A stretch of DNA of 64,000 nucleotides from Enterobacter wuhouensis (GTDB lineage: Bacteria; Pseudomonadota; Gammaproteobacteria; Enterobacterales; Enterobacteriaceae). Of this stretch, positions 43,965-52,963 are shown in pieces (the first letter of the stretch is position 1; each line of letters starts with the position of its first letter). The notes under the pieces are model-generated. The model searched no databases and was not told the DNA's origin. It saw only the letters and a program-made list of their open reading frames with translations. The position numbers were made by a program, and so were the translations under genes. The stretch is taken from the NCBI RefSeq assembly GCF_004331265.1, contig NZ_SJOO01000014.1, forward strand, positions 17,395-81,394, given 5' to 3'.

Positions 43965-45224
43965 TTACGAGCGTTTCATCATGTCGAAGAAATCGTCGTT
44001 GGTTTTGGTCATCGCCAGTTTATTGATGAGGAATTCCATTGCGTCGATTTCACCCATTGGATGGATGATTTTGCGCAGGATCCACATTTTCTGCAGCTCT
44101 TCCTGCGTGGTGAGCAGCTCTTCTTTACGGGTACCGGAACGGTTGTAGTCGATAGCCGGGAAGACGCGTTTTTCAGCGATTTTACGAGAGAGGTGCAGTT
44201 CCATGTTGCCTGTACCTTTAAACTCTTCGTAGATAACCTCGTCCATTTTGGAGCCGGTATCAATCAGCGCCGTCGCGATGATGGTCAGGCTGCCGCCCTC
44301 TTCCACGTTACGTGCAGCACCGAAGAAACGCTTCGGACGATGCAGGGCGTTAGCGTCCACACCACCGGTCAGCACTTTACCTGACGCAGGAACAACGGTG
44401 TTGTAGGCACGCGCCAGACGGGTGATGGAGTCGAGCAGGATGATCACGTCTTTCTTGTGCTCAACCAGGCGTTTCGCCTTCTCGATAACCATTTCCGCAA
44501 CCTGAACGTGACGAGATGCCGGTTCGTCGAAGGTAGAAGCCACAACTTCACCTTTAACCAGACGCTGCATCTCGGTCACTTCTTCCGGACGCTCGTCAAT
44601 CAGCAGCACCATCAGCACGCAGTCTGGGTGGTTGTACGCGATGCTCTGCGCAATGTTTTGCAGCAGCATGGTTTTACCCGCTTTCGGCGGCGCGACAATA
44701 AGACCACGCTGACCACGACCAATTGGCGAAGCCAGGTCCAGAACGCGAGCGGTCAAGTCTTCGGTAGAACCGTTACCACGCTCCATGCGCAGGCGAGAGT
44801 TCGCGTGCAGCGGCGTTAAGTTCTCAAACAGGATCTTATTGCGCGAGTTTTCTGGTTTGTCGTAGTTAACTTCGTTAACTTTCAACAGCGCAAAGTAGCG
44901 TTCACCCTCTTTTGGAGGACGAATCTTACCTGAAATGGTGTCACCAGTGCGGAGGTTGAAACGGCGGATTTGGCTAGGGGATACGTAGATGTCGTCAGGG
45001 CCGGCGAGGTAGGAGCTGTCTGCAGAGCGGAGGAAACCAAATCCGTCTTGCAATATCTCCAGCACACCGTCGCCAAAGATATCTTCGCCACTCTTAGCGT
45101 GCTGCTTCAGGATGGCGAAAATGATGTCCTGCTTGCGCATACGAGCCTGGTTTTCCAGCCCCATATTTTCGCCGAGAGTGATCAGCTCAGAAACCGGCGT
45201 ATTCTTTAATTCGGTAAGATTCAT
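43965..45224 (-). CDS. rho: Transcription termination factor Rho
   Basis: A 419-residue hexameric RNA helicase. The N-terminal RNA-binding domain shows the RNP-like EILQDGFGFLRS near residue 56. Walker A is PPKAGKT near residue 178 and the Q-loop LVEHKKDV near residue 280. Start ATG 45224 (MNLTELKNTPVSELI) is taken as in E. coli although no strong ribosome site is visible. The open frame upstream reads through the leader. Confidence 0.99.
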   Translation of the reverse strand: MNLTELKNTPVSELITLGENMGLENQARMRKQDIIFAILKQHAKSGEDIFGDGVLEILQDGFGFLRSADSSYLAGPDDIYVSPSQIRRFNLRTGDTISGKIRPPKEGERYFALLKVNEVNYDKPENSRNKILFENLTPLHANSRLRMERGNGSTEDLTARVLDLASPIGRGQRGLIVAPPKAGKTMLLQNIAQSIAYNHPDCVLMVLLIDERPEEVTEMQRLVKGEVVASTFDEPASRHVQVAEMVIEKAKRLVEHKKDVIILLDSITRLARAYNTVVPASGKVLTGGVDANALHRPKRFFGAARNVEEGGSLTIIATALIDTGSKMDEVIYEEFKGTGNMELHLSRKIAEKRVFPAIDYNRSGTRKEELLTTQEELQKMWILRKIIHPMGEIDAMEFLINKLAMTKTNDDFFDMMKRS

Positions 45225-45426
45225 AATGGTGTGGGTTCTTAAACTCGGGGTGATACTCGAACTTAATGTTGTGAATGGTATGGCAGGGTCATCCATGCCT
45301 GTTTAGCGGCCATCGACTCATGTCTGTTCGCTGTCTGGTCACAGGGAAAGAACGCAGAACTGAAACGACAAGACGGATTGAGTGACAAGCCCGGAATCTA
45401 GCAACTTCACGCACTGTGTAAGTCAA
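45225..45426 (-). promoter_or_regulatory. rho leader and tentative promoter
   Basis: TTGACT (45421-45426) and TGCTAG (45398-45403) are 17 bp apart and could be the rho promoter. The leader between it and ATG 45224 closely resembles the E. coli rho leader, which carries the rhoL peptide and Rho-dependent autoregulation. Here the rhoL-equivalent frame is broken: a TAG precedes the conserved part, and one extra base relative to my recollection of E. coli shifts its end. Confidence 0.55.
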
Positions 45427-45513
45427 CAACGGGAAGTATCGGGTAAAACAAGATTCAAACAACAAGATATGTTTAAAACGAAGTCATAGCTAACTTAGCA
45501 CGACTAAAGCCGG

Positions 45514-45551
45514 GCGTCCAGAGATCCACACAATTTAGGCGCTCTGGACGC
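45514..45551. other. Inverted repeat downstream of trxA
   Basis: GCGTCCAGAG and CTCTGGACGC form a perfect 10-bp dyad with an 18-bp spacer, 14 bp past the trxA stop. No T-run follows, so it may protect the trxA 3' end rather than terminate transcription. Confidence 0.6.
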
Positions 45552-45565
45552 GCAGCCGAGAAACC

Positions 45566-45895
45566 TTACGCCAGGTTAGCGTCCAGGAACTCTTTCAGTT
45601 GACCTTTGGACAGTGCGCCCACTTTGGTCGCCGCCACTTCACCGTTCTTGAACAGCAGCAGGGTCGGAATGCCACGGATACCGTATTTTGGCGCGGTGCC
45701 CGGGTTCTGGTCGATGTTCAGTTTGGCAACGGTCAGTTTGCCCTGATATTCGTCAGCGATCTCATCCAGAATCGGGGCGATCATTTTGCAAGGACCACAC
45801 CATTCAGCCCAGAAATCGACGAGGATCAGCCCGTCAGCCTTAAGTACGTCCGTGTCAAAACTGTCGTCAGTCAGGTGAATAATTTTATCGCTCAT
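45566..45895 (-). CDS. trxA: Thioredoxin 1
   Basis: A 109-residue cytoplasmic disulfide reductant, nearly identical to E. coli TrxA. The active site WCGPCK places the redox cysteines at 33 and 36 counting Met1, and the cis-proline lies in GIPTLLLF. Start ATG 45895 follows TGGAGT. It is transcribed toward rho's promoter region and diverges from rhlB. Confidence 0.99.
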   Translation of the reverse strand: MSDKIIHLTDDSFDTDVLKADGLILVDFWAEWCGPCKMIAPILDEIADEYQGKLTVAKLNIDQNPGTAPKYGIRGIPTLLLFKNGEVAATKVGALSKGQLKEFLDANLA

Positions 45896-46039
45896 ATATA
45901 ACTCCACAGGAATAAGCCTGGTACGTTGGTTTCGACTCCACCAACGACGTGTTGATGTCGCATTAACCAACTAAAGGTTGACTTTATTTCACCGGATACG
46001 CTTTCGTAAAGCAATAGTAAGCTGATATTCTAACGCACT

Positions 46040-47305
46040 ATGAGCAAAACACACTTAACAGAACAGAAGTTTTCCGACTTCGCCCTGCACCCAAAGGTGA
46101 TTGAAGCCCTTGAAACAAAAGGGTTTCATAACTGCACGCCCATTCAGGCTCTCGCCCTGCCGCTGACGCTGGCCGGCCGCGATGTTGCAGGGCAGGCGCA
46201 AACCGGTACTGGCAAAACGATGGCGTTTTTAACGTCAACGTTTCATTATTTACTTTCTCACCCCGCGATTGCAGACCGCAACGTTAACCAGCCGCGCGCG
46301 CTAATTATGGCCCCGACGCGAGAACTGGCGGTACAGATCCACGCAGACGCGGAACCTCTGGCTCAGGCGACTGGCCTGAAGCTTGGCCTGGCCTATGGCG
46401 GCGACGGCTACGATAAGCAGCTGAAAGTGCTGGAAAGCGGTGTAGATATCCTTATCGGCACCACCGGTCGCCTGATTGATTACGCCAAACAGAATCACAT
46501 TAACCTCGGTGCAATCCAGGTTGTGGTGCTGGATGAAGCGGACCGTATGTACGATCTGGGCTTCATTAAAGATATTCGTTGGTTGTTCCGCCGCATGCCT
46601 GCTGCCAACCAGCGTCTGAACATGCTGTTCTCTGCAACCCTTTCTTATCGCGTTCGCGAGCTGGCGTTTGAACAAATGAACAACGCCGAATATGTTGAAG
46701 TGGAACCCGAGCAGAAAACCGGCCACCGCATTAAAGAAGAGCTCTTCTACCCTTCTAATGAAGAGAAAATGCGCCTGCTGCAGACGCTGATCGAAGAAGA
46801 GTGGCCAGATCGCGCCATTATTTTTGCGAACACTAAACACCGCTGTGAAGACATCTGGGGCCATCTGGCTGCAGACGGTCACCGCGTCGGCCTGCTGACC
46901 GGCGACGTAGCGCAGAAAAAACGCCTGCGTATTCTTGAAGAATTTACCCGTGGCGACCTCGATATTCTGGTCGCAACCGACGTCGCCGCACGCGGTCTGC
47001 ATATTCCAGCCGTAACGCACGTCTTTAACTACGATCTGCCAGACGACTGCGAAGACTACGTTCACCGTATCGGGCGTACCGGTCGCGCAGGTGCAAGCGG
47101 TCACTCTATTAGCCTTGCGTGCGAAGAGTATGCGCTGAACCTTCCGGCCATTGAGACCTACATCGGTCACTCTATCCCGCAGAGCAAATACAACCCGGAA
47201 GCGCTGTTAAGCGAACTGCCGCCGCCTAAGCGTCTTACCCGCCCTCGCGCCGGCAATGGCCCGCGTCGTTCCGGTCCGCCGCGCAATCGTCGTCGTTCAG
47301 GTTAA
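46040..47305 (+). CDS. rhlB: DEAD-box RNA helicase RhlB
   Basis: A 421-residue helicase of the RNA degradosome, stimulated by RNase E. Motifs seen in order are the Q-motif region (HNCTPIQALALPL), Walker A AQTGTGKT, DEAD (VLDEADRM), SAT, and HRIGRTGRAG. The Arg/Pro-rich tail (GPRRSGPPRNRRR) fits RNA binding. Length equals E. coli RhlB. gppA follows after 3 bp. Confidence 0.98.
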   Translation: MSKTHLTEQKFSDFALHPKVIEALETKGFHNCTPIQALALPLTLAGRDVAGQAQTGTGKTMAFLTSTFHYLLSHPAIADRNVNQPRALIMAPTRELAVQIHADAEPLAQATGLKLGLAYGGDGYDKQLKVLESGVDILIGTTGRLIDYAKQNHINLGAIQVVVLDEADRMYDLGFIKDIRWLFRRMPAANQRLNMLFSATLSYRVRELAFEQMNNAEYVEVEPEQKTGHRIKEELFYPSNEEKMRLLQTLIEEEWPDRAIIFANTKHRCEDIWGHLAADGHRVGLLTGDVAQKKRLRILEEFTRGDLDILVATDVAARGLHIPAVTHVFNYDLPDDCEDYVHRIGRTGRAGASGHSISLACEEYALNLPAIETYIGHSIPQSKYNPEALLSELPPPKRLTRPRAGNGPRRSGPPRNRRRSG

Positions 47306-47308
47306 GAC

Positions 47309-48796
47309 ATGATGCTCACCTCTACCTCGCTATATGCGGCAATTGATCTCGGTTCTAATAGTTTTCATATGCTGGTTGTGCGTGAGGTAGCGGGAAGCAT
47401 ACAAACGCTGACGCGCATTAAGCGCAAGGTCCGCCTCGCGGCGGGCCTGAGCAGTGATAATCATCTTTCCCCCGAAGCCATGGAACGTGGCTGGCAGTGT
47501 CTGCGCCTCTTTGCAGAACGCTTGCAGGATATCCCGCATGCGCAAATCCGCGTTGTCGCGACAGCGACGCTCCGCCTGGCGGTTAACGCCGTCGATTTTA
47601 TTGCCAAAGCGCAGGAAATCCTCGGCTGTCCGGTTCAGGTCATCAGCGGCGAAGAGGAAGCGCGCCTGATTTATCAGGGCGTTGCGCATACTACCGGGGG
47701 TGACGATCGTCGCCTGGTGGTGGATATCGGCGGAGCAAGCACCGAGCTTGTTACTGGCACAGGCGCCCAGGCGACCTCGCTGTTCAGCCTGTCGATGGGC
47801 TGCGTAACCTGGCTTGAACGCTACTTTACCGACCGAAATCTCGCCCAGGAGAACTTCGACGAGGCGGAAAATGCCGCACGCGACGTGCTGCGTCCGGTGA
47901 TGGAAAAACTGCGTTACCACGGCTGGAAGGTCTGCGTCGGTGCCTCTGGTACGGTACAGGCACTGCAGGAAATCATGATGGCGCAGGGGATGGACGAGCG
48001 GATTACGCTTCCCAAGCTCCAGCAGCTTAAGCAGCGCGCTATTCAGTGCGGTCGTCTTGAAGAGCTTGAGATTGAAGGGCTCACGCTGGAACGCGCGCTG
48101 GTTTTCCCAAGCGGGCTTGCCATTCTGATCGCCATTTTCACCGAGCTGAACATCCAGTGTATGACCCTGGCCGGGGGCGCCCTGCGCGAAGGTCTGGTCT
48201 ACGGGATGCTGCATCTGTCGGTCGATCAGGATATCCGCAGCCGTACGCTGCGCAACGTGCAGCGCCGCTTTATCGTAGACACCGATCAGGCACAGCGCGT
48301 AGGGCAACTCGCGTCGCTGTTCGCCGATCAGGTTAAACACTGCTGGGATATTGAACCGTTAAGCCGCGATTTACTGCTCAGTGCGTGCGCGCTGCATGAA
48401 ATTGGCCTGAGCGTCGAGTACAAGCAAGCCCCTCTCCATGCGGCCTGGCTGGTACGTAATCTCGATTTGCCAGGCTATACCCCCGCGCAGAAAAAGCTTC
48501 TGGCAACGCTTCTGCTGAACCAGACTAACGCCGTCGATCTCTCTTCGCTCCATCAGCAGAATGCCGTTCCGCCGCGCGTGGCTGAACATCTTTGCCGTTT
48601 ACTTCGCCTGGCGATTTTATTTGCCAACCGCCGCCGAGACGATCTTCTTCCTGCCATAACGCTTGCGGCAGAAGACGAGAAGCTTACGCTGACGCTGCCG
48701 AAAAAATGGATGGATAACCACCCGCTGGGTGCAGAGCTGGTCGAACAGGAGTGTCAGTGGCAGAGCTATGTGCACTGGCCGCTTGAGGTAAATTAA
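47309..48796 (+). CDS. gppA: Exopolyphosphatase / pppGpp 5'-phosphohydrolase GppA
   Basis: A 494- or 495-residue Ppx/GppA family enzyme converting pppGpp to ppGpp, so it shapes the stringent response. The ASKHA phosphate-1 motif is AAIDLGSNSFHMLV near the N-terminus, phosphate-2 is VVDIGGASTELV, and CVGASGTVQAL follows. Two adjacent ATGs (47309, 47312) can start it. It is probably co-transcribed with rhlB, and a REP unit separates it from the convergent rep. Confidence 0.97.
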   Translation: MMLTSTSLYAAIDLGSNSFHMLVVREVAGSIQTLTRIKRKVRLAAGLSSDNHLSPEAMERGWQCLRLFAERLQDIPHAQIRVVATATLRLAVNAVDFIAKAQEILGCPVQVISGEEEARLIYQGVAHTTGGDDRRLVVDIGGASTELVTGTGAQATSLFSLSMGCVTWLERYFTDRNLAQENFDEAENAARDVLRPVMEKLRYHGWKVCVGASGTVQALQEIMMAQGMDERITLPKLQQLKQRAIQCGRLEELEIEGLTLERALVFPSGLAILIAIFTELNIQCMTLAGGALREGLVYGMLHLSVDQDIRSRTLRNVQRRFIVDTDQAQRVGQLASLFADQVKHCWDIEPLSRDLLLSACALHEIGLSVEYKQAPLHAAWLVRNLDLPGYTPAQKKLLATLLLNQTNAVDLSSLHQQNAVPPRVAEHLCRLLRLAILFANRRRDDLLPAITLAAEDEKLTLTLPKKWMDNHPLGAELVEQECQWQSYVHWPLEVN

Positions 48797-48809
48797 GGGC
48801 GGGAAAAAT

Positions 48810-48839
48810 GCCGGGTGGCGCTGCGCTTACCCGGCCTAC
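48810..48839. repeat. REP-type unit between gppA and rep
   Basis: GCCGGGTGGCGCTGCGCTTA followed by CCCGGCCTAC, the family seen elsewhere in the window, again between convergent genes. Confidence 0.88.
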
Positions 48840-48852
48840 AACGCCTTCTGAA

Positions 48853-50877
48853 TTATCCCTTCTCTTTAGCTTTTGCCAGCATGGCGCGAATGTTAGCTAC
48901 GTTAGCCTGACCTTTATGCATACGCTCTTCAGCAGTGATCGCTTTGCGTTCTTGCTCCCATATGAGGTCGTCCTGCGGTAGCTCCAGCAGGAAACGACTC
49001 GGCTCCGGGCGCACCAGCTCGCCATACTGTCTGCGCTCTTTGCACAGGGTAAAGATCAGCTCTTTCTGGGCGCGGGTGATGCCCACGTAGGCCAGTCGGC
49101 GCTCTTCGTCGACGTTATCTTCATCAATACTGCTTTGGTGCGGCAGCAGGCCCTCTTCCATCCCGACCAGGTAGACGTAGGGGAATTCCAGCCCTTTCGA
49201 CGCATGCAGGGTCATCAGCTGAACCTGATCGGCCTCCTCTTCGCTCTCGCCGCGCTCCATCATGTCGCGCAGCGTAAAGCGGGTGACCACCTGCGTCAGG
49301 GTCATCGGTTCGTCGATCTCAGAGCCTTCCAGCATTTCGGTCATCCAGCTAAAGAGCTGGTTGACGTTTTTCATGCGCATCTCTGCCGCTTTCGGGCTGG
49401 CGGAGGTTTCGTAAAGCCAGGATTCGTAATCAATACCGTGGATCAAATCACGCACGGCGGCCACAGGTTCGCGTTCTGCCAGGCGCTGCACCTCACCCAG
49501 CCAGTGGGTAAAGCGGGTTAACGAGTCATAGCCGCGTCCGGTCAGCGTCTGGCTTAGCCCCATGTCGAAGCTGGCGGTAAACATGCTTTTGTTGCGTGTC
49601 ATCGCCCATTCACCGAGCTTTTGCAGCGTCGCCGGGCCAATCTCGCGCTTCGGCGTGTTCACGATGCGCAGGAAGGCGCTGTCGTCATCCGGGTTGGTCA
49701 GCACGCGCAGATAGGCCAGCAGATCCTTAATTTCCGGACGCGAGAAGAACGAGGTACCGCCTGAAATTTTGTACGGAATACGGTTCTGCATCAGCATCTT
49801 TTCAAAGACGCGCGACTGATGGTTGCCGCGATAGAGGATCGCGTAATCCTTATATTCGGTTTTGTTGACGAAGTGGTGGGCAATCAGCTCCCCGGTAACG
49901 CGTTCGGCTTCATGCTCCTCATTGTTGGCGCTAAGCACCTTCAGCTCCGCCCCGTAGCCCAGCTCGGAGAACAGGCGTTTCTCGAACACGTGGGGGTTGT
50001 TGGCGATAAGTATGTTCGCCGCCTTCAGTATTCGACCGGATGAACGGTAGTTTTGCTCCAGCTTGATCACCTGCAGCGCCGGGAAATCCTTGCTCAGCAG
50101 GACCAGGTTTTGCGGTCGCGCGCCGCGCCAGGAGTAGATAGACTGATCGTCATCGCCCACAACGGTAAAGCGCGCGCGTTGCCCTACCAGCAATTTCACC
50201 AGCTCGTACTGGCTGGTGTTGGTATCCTGATACTCATCCACCAGCAGGTAGCGGATTTTATTCTGCCAGCGCTCGCGCACCTCTTCATTGCGCTGCAGAA
50301 GCAGCGTGGGCAGCAGGATCAGGTCATCGAAATCCAGCACGTTGCACGCTTTCATGTGCGCATCGTACAGGCCGTAGCAGTGGGCGAAGATCCGATCCCG
50401 TTCGCCTTTGGCGATCGCCGCAGCCTGGGCCGGCGTCATGAGATCGTTTTTCCAGTTGGAGATCGTCGAGATCAGCTGCTGCAGCAGAACTTTGTCATCC
50501 TCGATCAGCCCTTCGGTAAGCTCTTTGAGCAATGCGACCTGATCGGTGTCGTCAAACAGCGAGAAGTTGGACTTCATTCCCAGCGCCGCATACTCGCGTT
50601 TGATGATATCCAGCCCCAGCGTGTGGAAGGTGGAGATCATCAGCCCGCGCGCCTCTTTACGGCCCAGCGTCTGGCCGACACGCTCTTTCATCTCACGCGC
50701 CGCTTTATTGGTAAAGGTAACCGCCGCAATGTGGCGCGCCTGGTACCCGCAGTTGTGGATCAGATGGGCGATTTTGTTGGTGATCACGCGGGTTTTACCG
50801 GATCCTGCACCTGCCAGCACCAGACAGGGTCCGGTGACAAATTCGACGGCTTGTTGTTGTCCGGGGTTTAAACGCAT
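48853..50877 (-). CDS. rep: ATP-dependent DNA helicase Rep
   Basis: A 674-residue SF1A 3'-5' helicase that travels with the replisome and removes protein roadblocks. Walker A is GAGSGKT near residue 24, the DEXX motif is LVDEYQDTN, and LEQNYRSS and VGITRA are further motifs. Start ATG 50877 (MRLNPGQQQAVEF) matches E. coli. It is a paralogue of uvrD in the same window. ppiC diverges from it. Confidence 0.98.
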   Translation of the reverse strand: MRLNPGQQQAVEFVTGPCLVLAGAGSGKTRVITNKIAHLIHNCGYQARHIAAVTFTNKAAREMKERVGQTLGRKEARGLMISTFHTLGLDIIKREYAALGMKSNFSLFDDTDQVALLKELTEGLIEDDKVLLQQLISTISNWKNDLMTPAQAAAIAKGERDRIFAHCYGLYDAHMKACNVLDFDDLILLPTLLLQRNEEVRERWQNKIRYLLVDEYQDTNTSQYELVKLLVGQRARFTVVGDDDQSIYSWRGARPQNLVLLSKDFPALQVIKLEQNYRSSGRILKAANILIANNPHVFEKRLFSELGYGAELKVLSANNEEHEAERVTGELIAHHFVNKTEYKDYAILYRGNHQSRVFEKMLMQNRIPYKISGGTSFFSRPEIKDLLAYLRVLTNPDDDSAFLRIVNTPKREIGPATLQKLGEWAMTRNKSMFTASFDMGLSQTLTGRGYDSLTRFTHWLGEVQRLAEREPVAAVRDLIHGIDYESWLYETSASPKAAEMRMKNVNQLFSWMTEMLEGSEIDEPMTLTQVVTRFTLRDMMERGESEEEADQVQLMTLHASKGLEFPYVYLVGMEEGLLPHQSSIDEDNVDEERRLAYVGITRAQKELIFTLCKERRQYGELVRPEPSRFLLELPQDDLIWEQERKAITAEERMHKGQANVANIRAMLAKAKEKG

Positions 50878-50962
50878 AAATGATCGCTCAATGAAAGTCA
50901 GGAGGGGAGAATAACAGCGTGGTAGTATAGCGAGCCTAATCCATACCACTCAAGGCACGATC

Positions 50963-51244
50963 ATGGCAAAAACAGCAGCAGCACTGCATATCCTTGTTAA
51001 AGAAGAGAAACTGGCTCAGGATCTTCTGGAGCAGATCAAAAACGGCGCCGACTTCGGCAAGCTGGCGAAGAAGCACTCCATCTGCCCGTCCGGCAAACGC
51101 GGCGGCGATCTGGGTGAATTCCGCCAGGGCCAGATGGTTCCGGCGTTCGATAAAGTGGTCTTCTCTTGCCCGGTACTGGAGCCAACCGGACCGCTGCACA
51201 CCCAGTTCGGTTATCACATTATAAAAGTACTGTATCGGAAATAA
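50963..51244 (+). CDS. ppiC: Peptidyl-prolyl isomerase PpiC (parvulin)
   Basis: A 93-residue cytoplasmic single-domain parvulin, the same length as E. coli PpiC. The start AKTAAALHILVKEEKLAQDL, the central CPSGKRGGDLGEF and the end FGYHIIKVLYRK carry the conserved His and Phe positions of the catalytic groove. A hairpin terminator follows. Confidence 0.98.
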   Translation: MAKTAAALHILVKEEKLAQDLLEQIKNGADFGKLAKKHSICPSGKRGGDLGEFRQGQMVPAFDKVVFSCPVLEPTGPLHTQFGYHIIKVLYRK

Positions 51245-51249
51245 ACAGC

Positions 51250-51280
51250 AAGGCCTTCTCTAAGAGAAGGCCTTTAATGT
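51250..51280 (+). terminator. Terminator downstream of ppiC
   Basis: AAGGCCTTCTC-TAA-GAGAAGGCCTT is an 11-bp perfect dyad. The T-run after it (TTTAATGTTT) is interrupted. Confidence 0.75.
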
Positions 51281-51283
51281 TTG

Positions 51284-51320
51284 CACCCTCTCCCCGTGGG
51301 AGAGGGTCGGGGTGAGGGCA
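51284..51320. repeat. Interspersed palindromic element (copy 2)
   Basis: CCCTCTCCCC-GTG-GGAGAGGG plus the G-rich flank TCGGGGTGAGGG is the reverse complement, with few changes, of the element at 14278-14313. It lies between convergent ppiC and ilvC. Confidence 0.8.
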
Positions 51321-51337
51321 TCAGCCCGCACCAGGTG

Positions 51338-52813
51338 TTAGCCCGCTACCGCGATACGCTTCATATCGGTCATGTAGCCACGCAGCTTCTGGCCCACTTT
51401 CTCGATGTCGTGGCTACGAATCGCTTCGTTTACGTCACGCAGCTGCGCGTTATCGACCGCACCTTCCGCAATCGCTTTGCCCAGATCGCCCGTCTGCAGG
51501 GTGGCCATGAACTCTTTCAGCAGCGGTACGCAGGCGTAAGAGAACAGGTAGTTACCGTATTCTGCGGTATCAGAGATAACCACGTTCATTTCATACAGAC
51601 GCTTACGGGCGATGGTGTTCGCGATCAGCGGCAGCTCGTGCAGCGATTCATAGTATGCAGACTCTTCGATGATGCCGGAATCCACCATGGTTTCGAACGC
51701 CAGCTCAACGCCTGCTTTTACCATCGCGATCATCAGTACGCCTTTATCGAAGTACTCTTGCTCACTTATTTTGCCGTCGAACTGTGCAGCGTTTTCAAAC
51801 GCGGTTTTACCGGTCTCTTCGCGCCAGGTCAGCAGATTTTTATCGTCGTTCGCCCAGTCCGCCATCATGCCGGAGGAGAACTCGCCGGAAATGATGTCGT
51901 CCATGTGTTTCTGGAACAGCGGCGCCATGATGGTTTTCAGCTGTTCAGACAGCGCGTAAGCACGCAGTTTTGCCGGGTTGGACAGACGGTCCATCATCAG
52001 CGTGATGCCGCCCTGCTTCAGCGCTTCGGTGATGGTTTCCCAGCCGAACTGAATCAGTTTTTCGGCGTATGCCGGGTCAGTACCTTCTTCCACCAGCTTG
52101 TCGAAGCACAGCAGAGAGCCGGCCTGCAGCATACCGCAGAGGATAGTCTGCTCACCCATCAGGTCAGATTTCACTTCGGCAACGAAGGAAGATTCCAAAA
52201 CGCCCGCGCGGTGGCCGCCGGTCGCCGCTGCCCATGCCTTGGCAATCGCCATGCCTTCGCCTTTCGGATCGTTTTCCGGGTGAACTGCGATAAGCGTCGG
52301 CACGCCGAAACCGCGTTTGTACTCTTCACGCACTTCCGTACCCGGGCACTTCGGCGCCACCATCACAACGGTGATGTCTTTACGGATCTGCTCGCCCACT
52401 TCAACGATGTTGAAGCCATGGGAGTAACCCAGCGCCGCGCCGTCTTTCATCATTGGCTGAACCGCACGCACCACGTCTGAGTGCTGCTTGTCTGGCGTCA
52501 GGTTAACCACCAGATCGGCCTGCGGGATCAGCTCTTCGTAGGTACCTACTTTGAAGCCGTTTTCGGTCGCTTTGCGCCAGGAAGCACGCTTCTCAGCGAT
52601 CGCTTCTTTACGCAGGGCGTAGGAGATATCCAGCCCGGAGTCACGCATGTTCAGGCCCTGGTTCAGACCCTGCGCGCCACAGCCGACGATGACCACTTTT
52701 TTACCCTGAAGGTAGCTCGCGCCATCGGCAAATTCATCGCGGCCCATAAAGCGGCATTTGCCCAGCTGCGCCAGCTGCTGGCGCAAGTTCAGTGTATTAA
52801 AGTAGTTAGCCAT
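51338..52813 (-). CDS. ilvC: Ketol-acid reductoisomerase (class II)
   Basis: A 491-residue NADPH enzyme that isomerises and reduces acetolactate and acetohydroxybutyrate, the second common step of isoleucine-valine synthesis. The Rossmann motif GCGAQGLNQG lies near residue 45. The length marks the long class II form with duplicated knotted domains. ATG 52813 follows GAGGTAT. It diverges from ilvY, whose product activates it when substrate is present. Confidence 0.99.
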   Translation of the reverse strand: MANYFNTLNLRQQLAQLGKCRFMGRDEFADGASYLQGKKVVIVGCGAQGLNQGLNMRDSGLDISYALRKEAIAEKRASWRKATENGFKVGTYEELIPQADLVVNLTPDKQHSDVVRAVQPMMKDGAALGYSHGFNIVEVGEQIRKDITVVMVAPKCPGTEVREEYKRGFGVPTLIAVHPENDPKGEGMAIAKAWAAATGGHRAGVLESSFVAEVKSDLMGEQTILCGMLQAGSLLCFDKLVEEGTDPAYAEKLIQFGWETITEALKQGGITLMMDRLSNPAKLRAYALSEQLKTIMAPLFQKHMDDIISGEFSSGMMADWANDDKNLLTWREETGKTAFENAAQFDGKISEQEYFDKGVLMIAMVKAGVELAFETMVDSGIIEESAYYESLHELPLIANTIARKRLYEMNVVISDTAEYGNYLFSYACVPLLKEFMATLQTGDLGKAIAEGAVDNAQLRDVNEAIRSHDIEKVGQKLRGYMTDMKRIAVAG

Positions 52814-52925
52814 GGGTGATACCTCGTAATGTTGTGCGTCTTATTGTTCGGTTCGCTTATGCGAGAATGAACTTACTATATGACAGGAAATTTATTGCGG
52901 AAATTGATATATTCACAACGTCACG

Positions 52926-52940
52926 TTGCAATATGTGCAA
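52926..52940. promoter_or_regulatory. IlvY operator-like dyad between ilvC and ilvY
   Basis: TTGCA-N5-TGCAA is a perfect dyad 24 bp before the ilvY start, in the region where IlvY binds in E. coli. The AT-rich DNA between it and ilvC should hold the second operator and the divergent promoters. The operator identity is inference. Confidence 0.6.
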
Positions 52941-52963
52941 TGTAAAAAGGGGAAGTGGAATCA

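Noticed and set aside
51281..52480. 399-residue plus-strand frame opposite ilvC
   Set aside because: It starts inside a dispersed repeat, runs antisense to ilvC and shows no domain.
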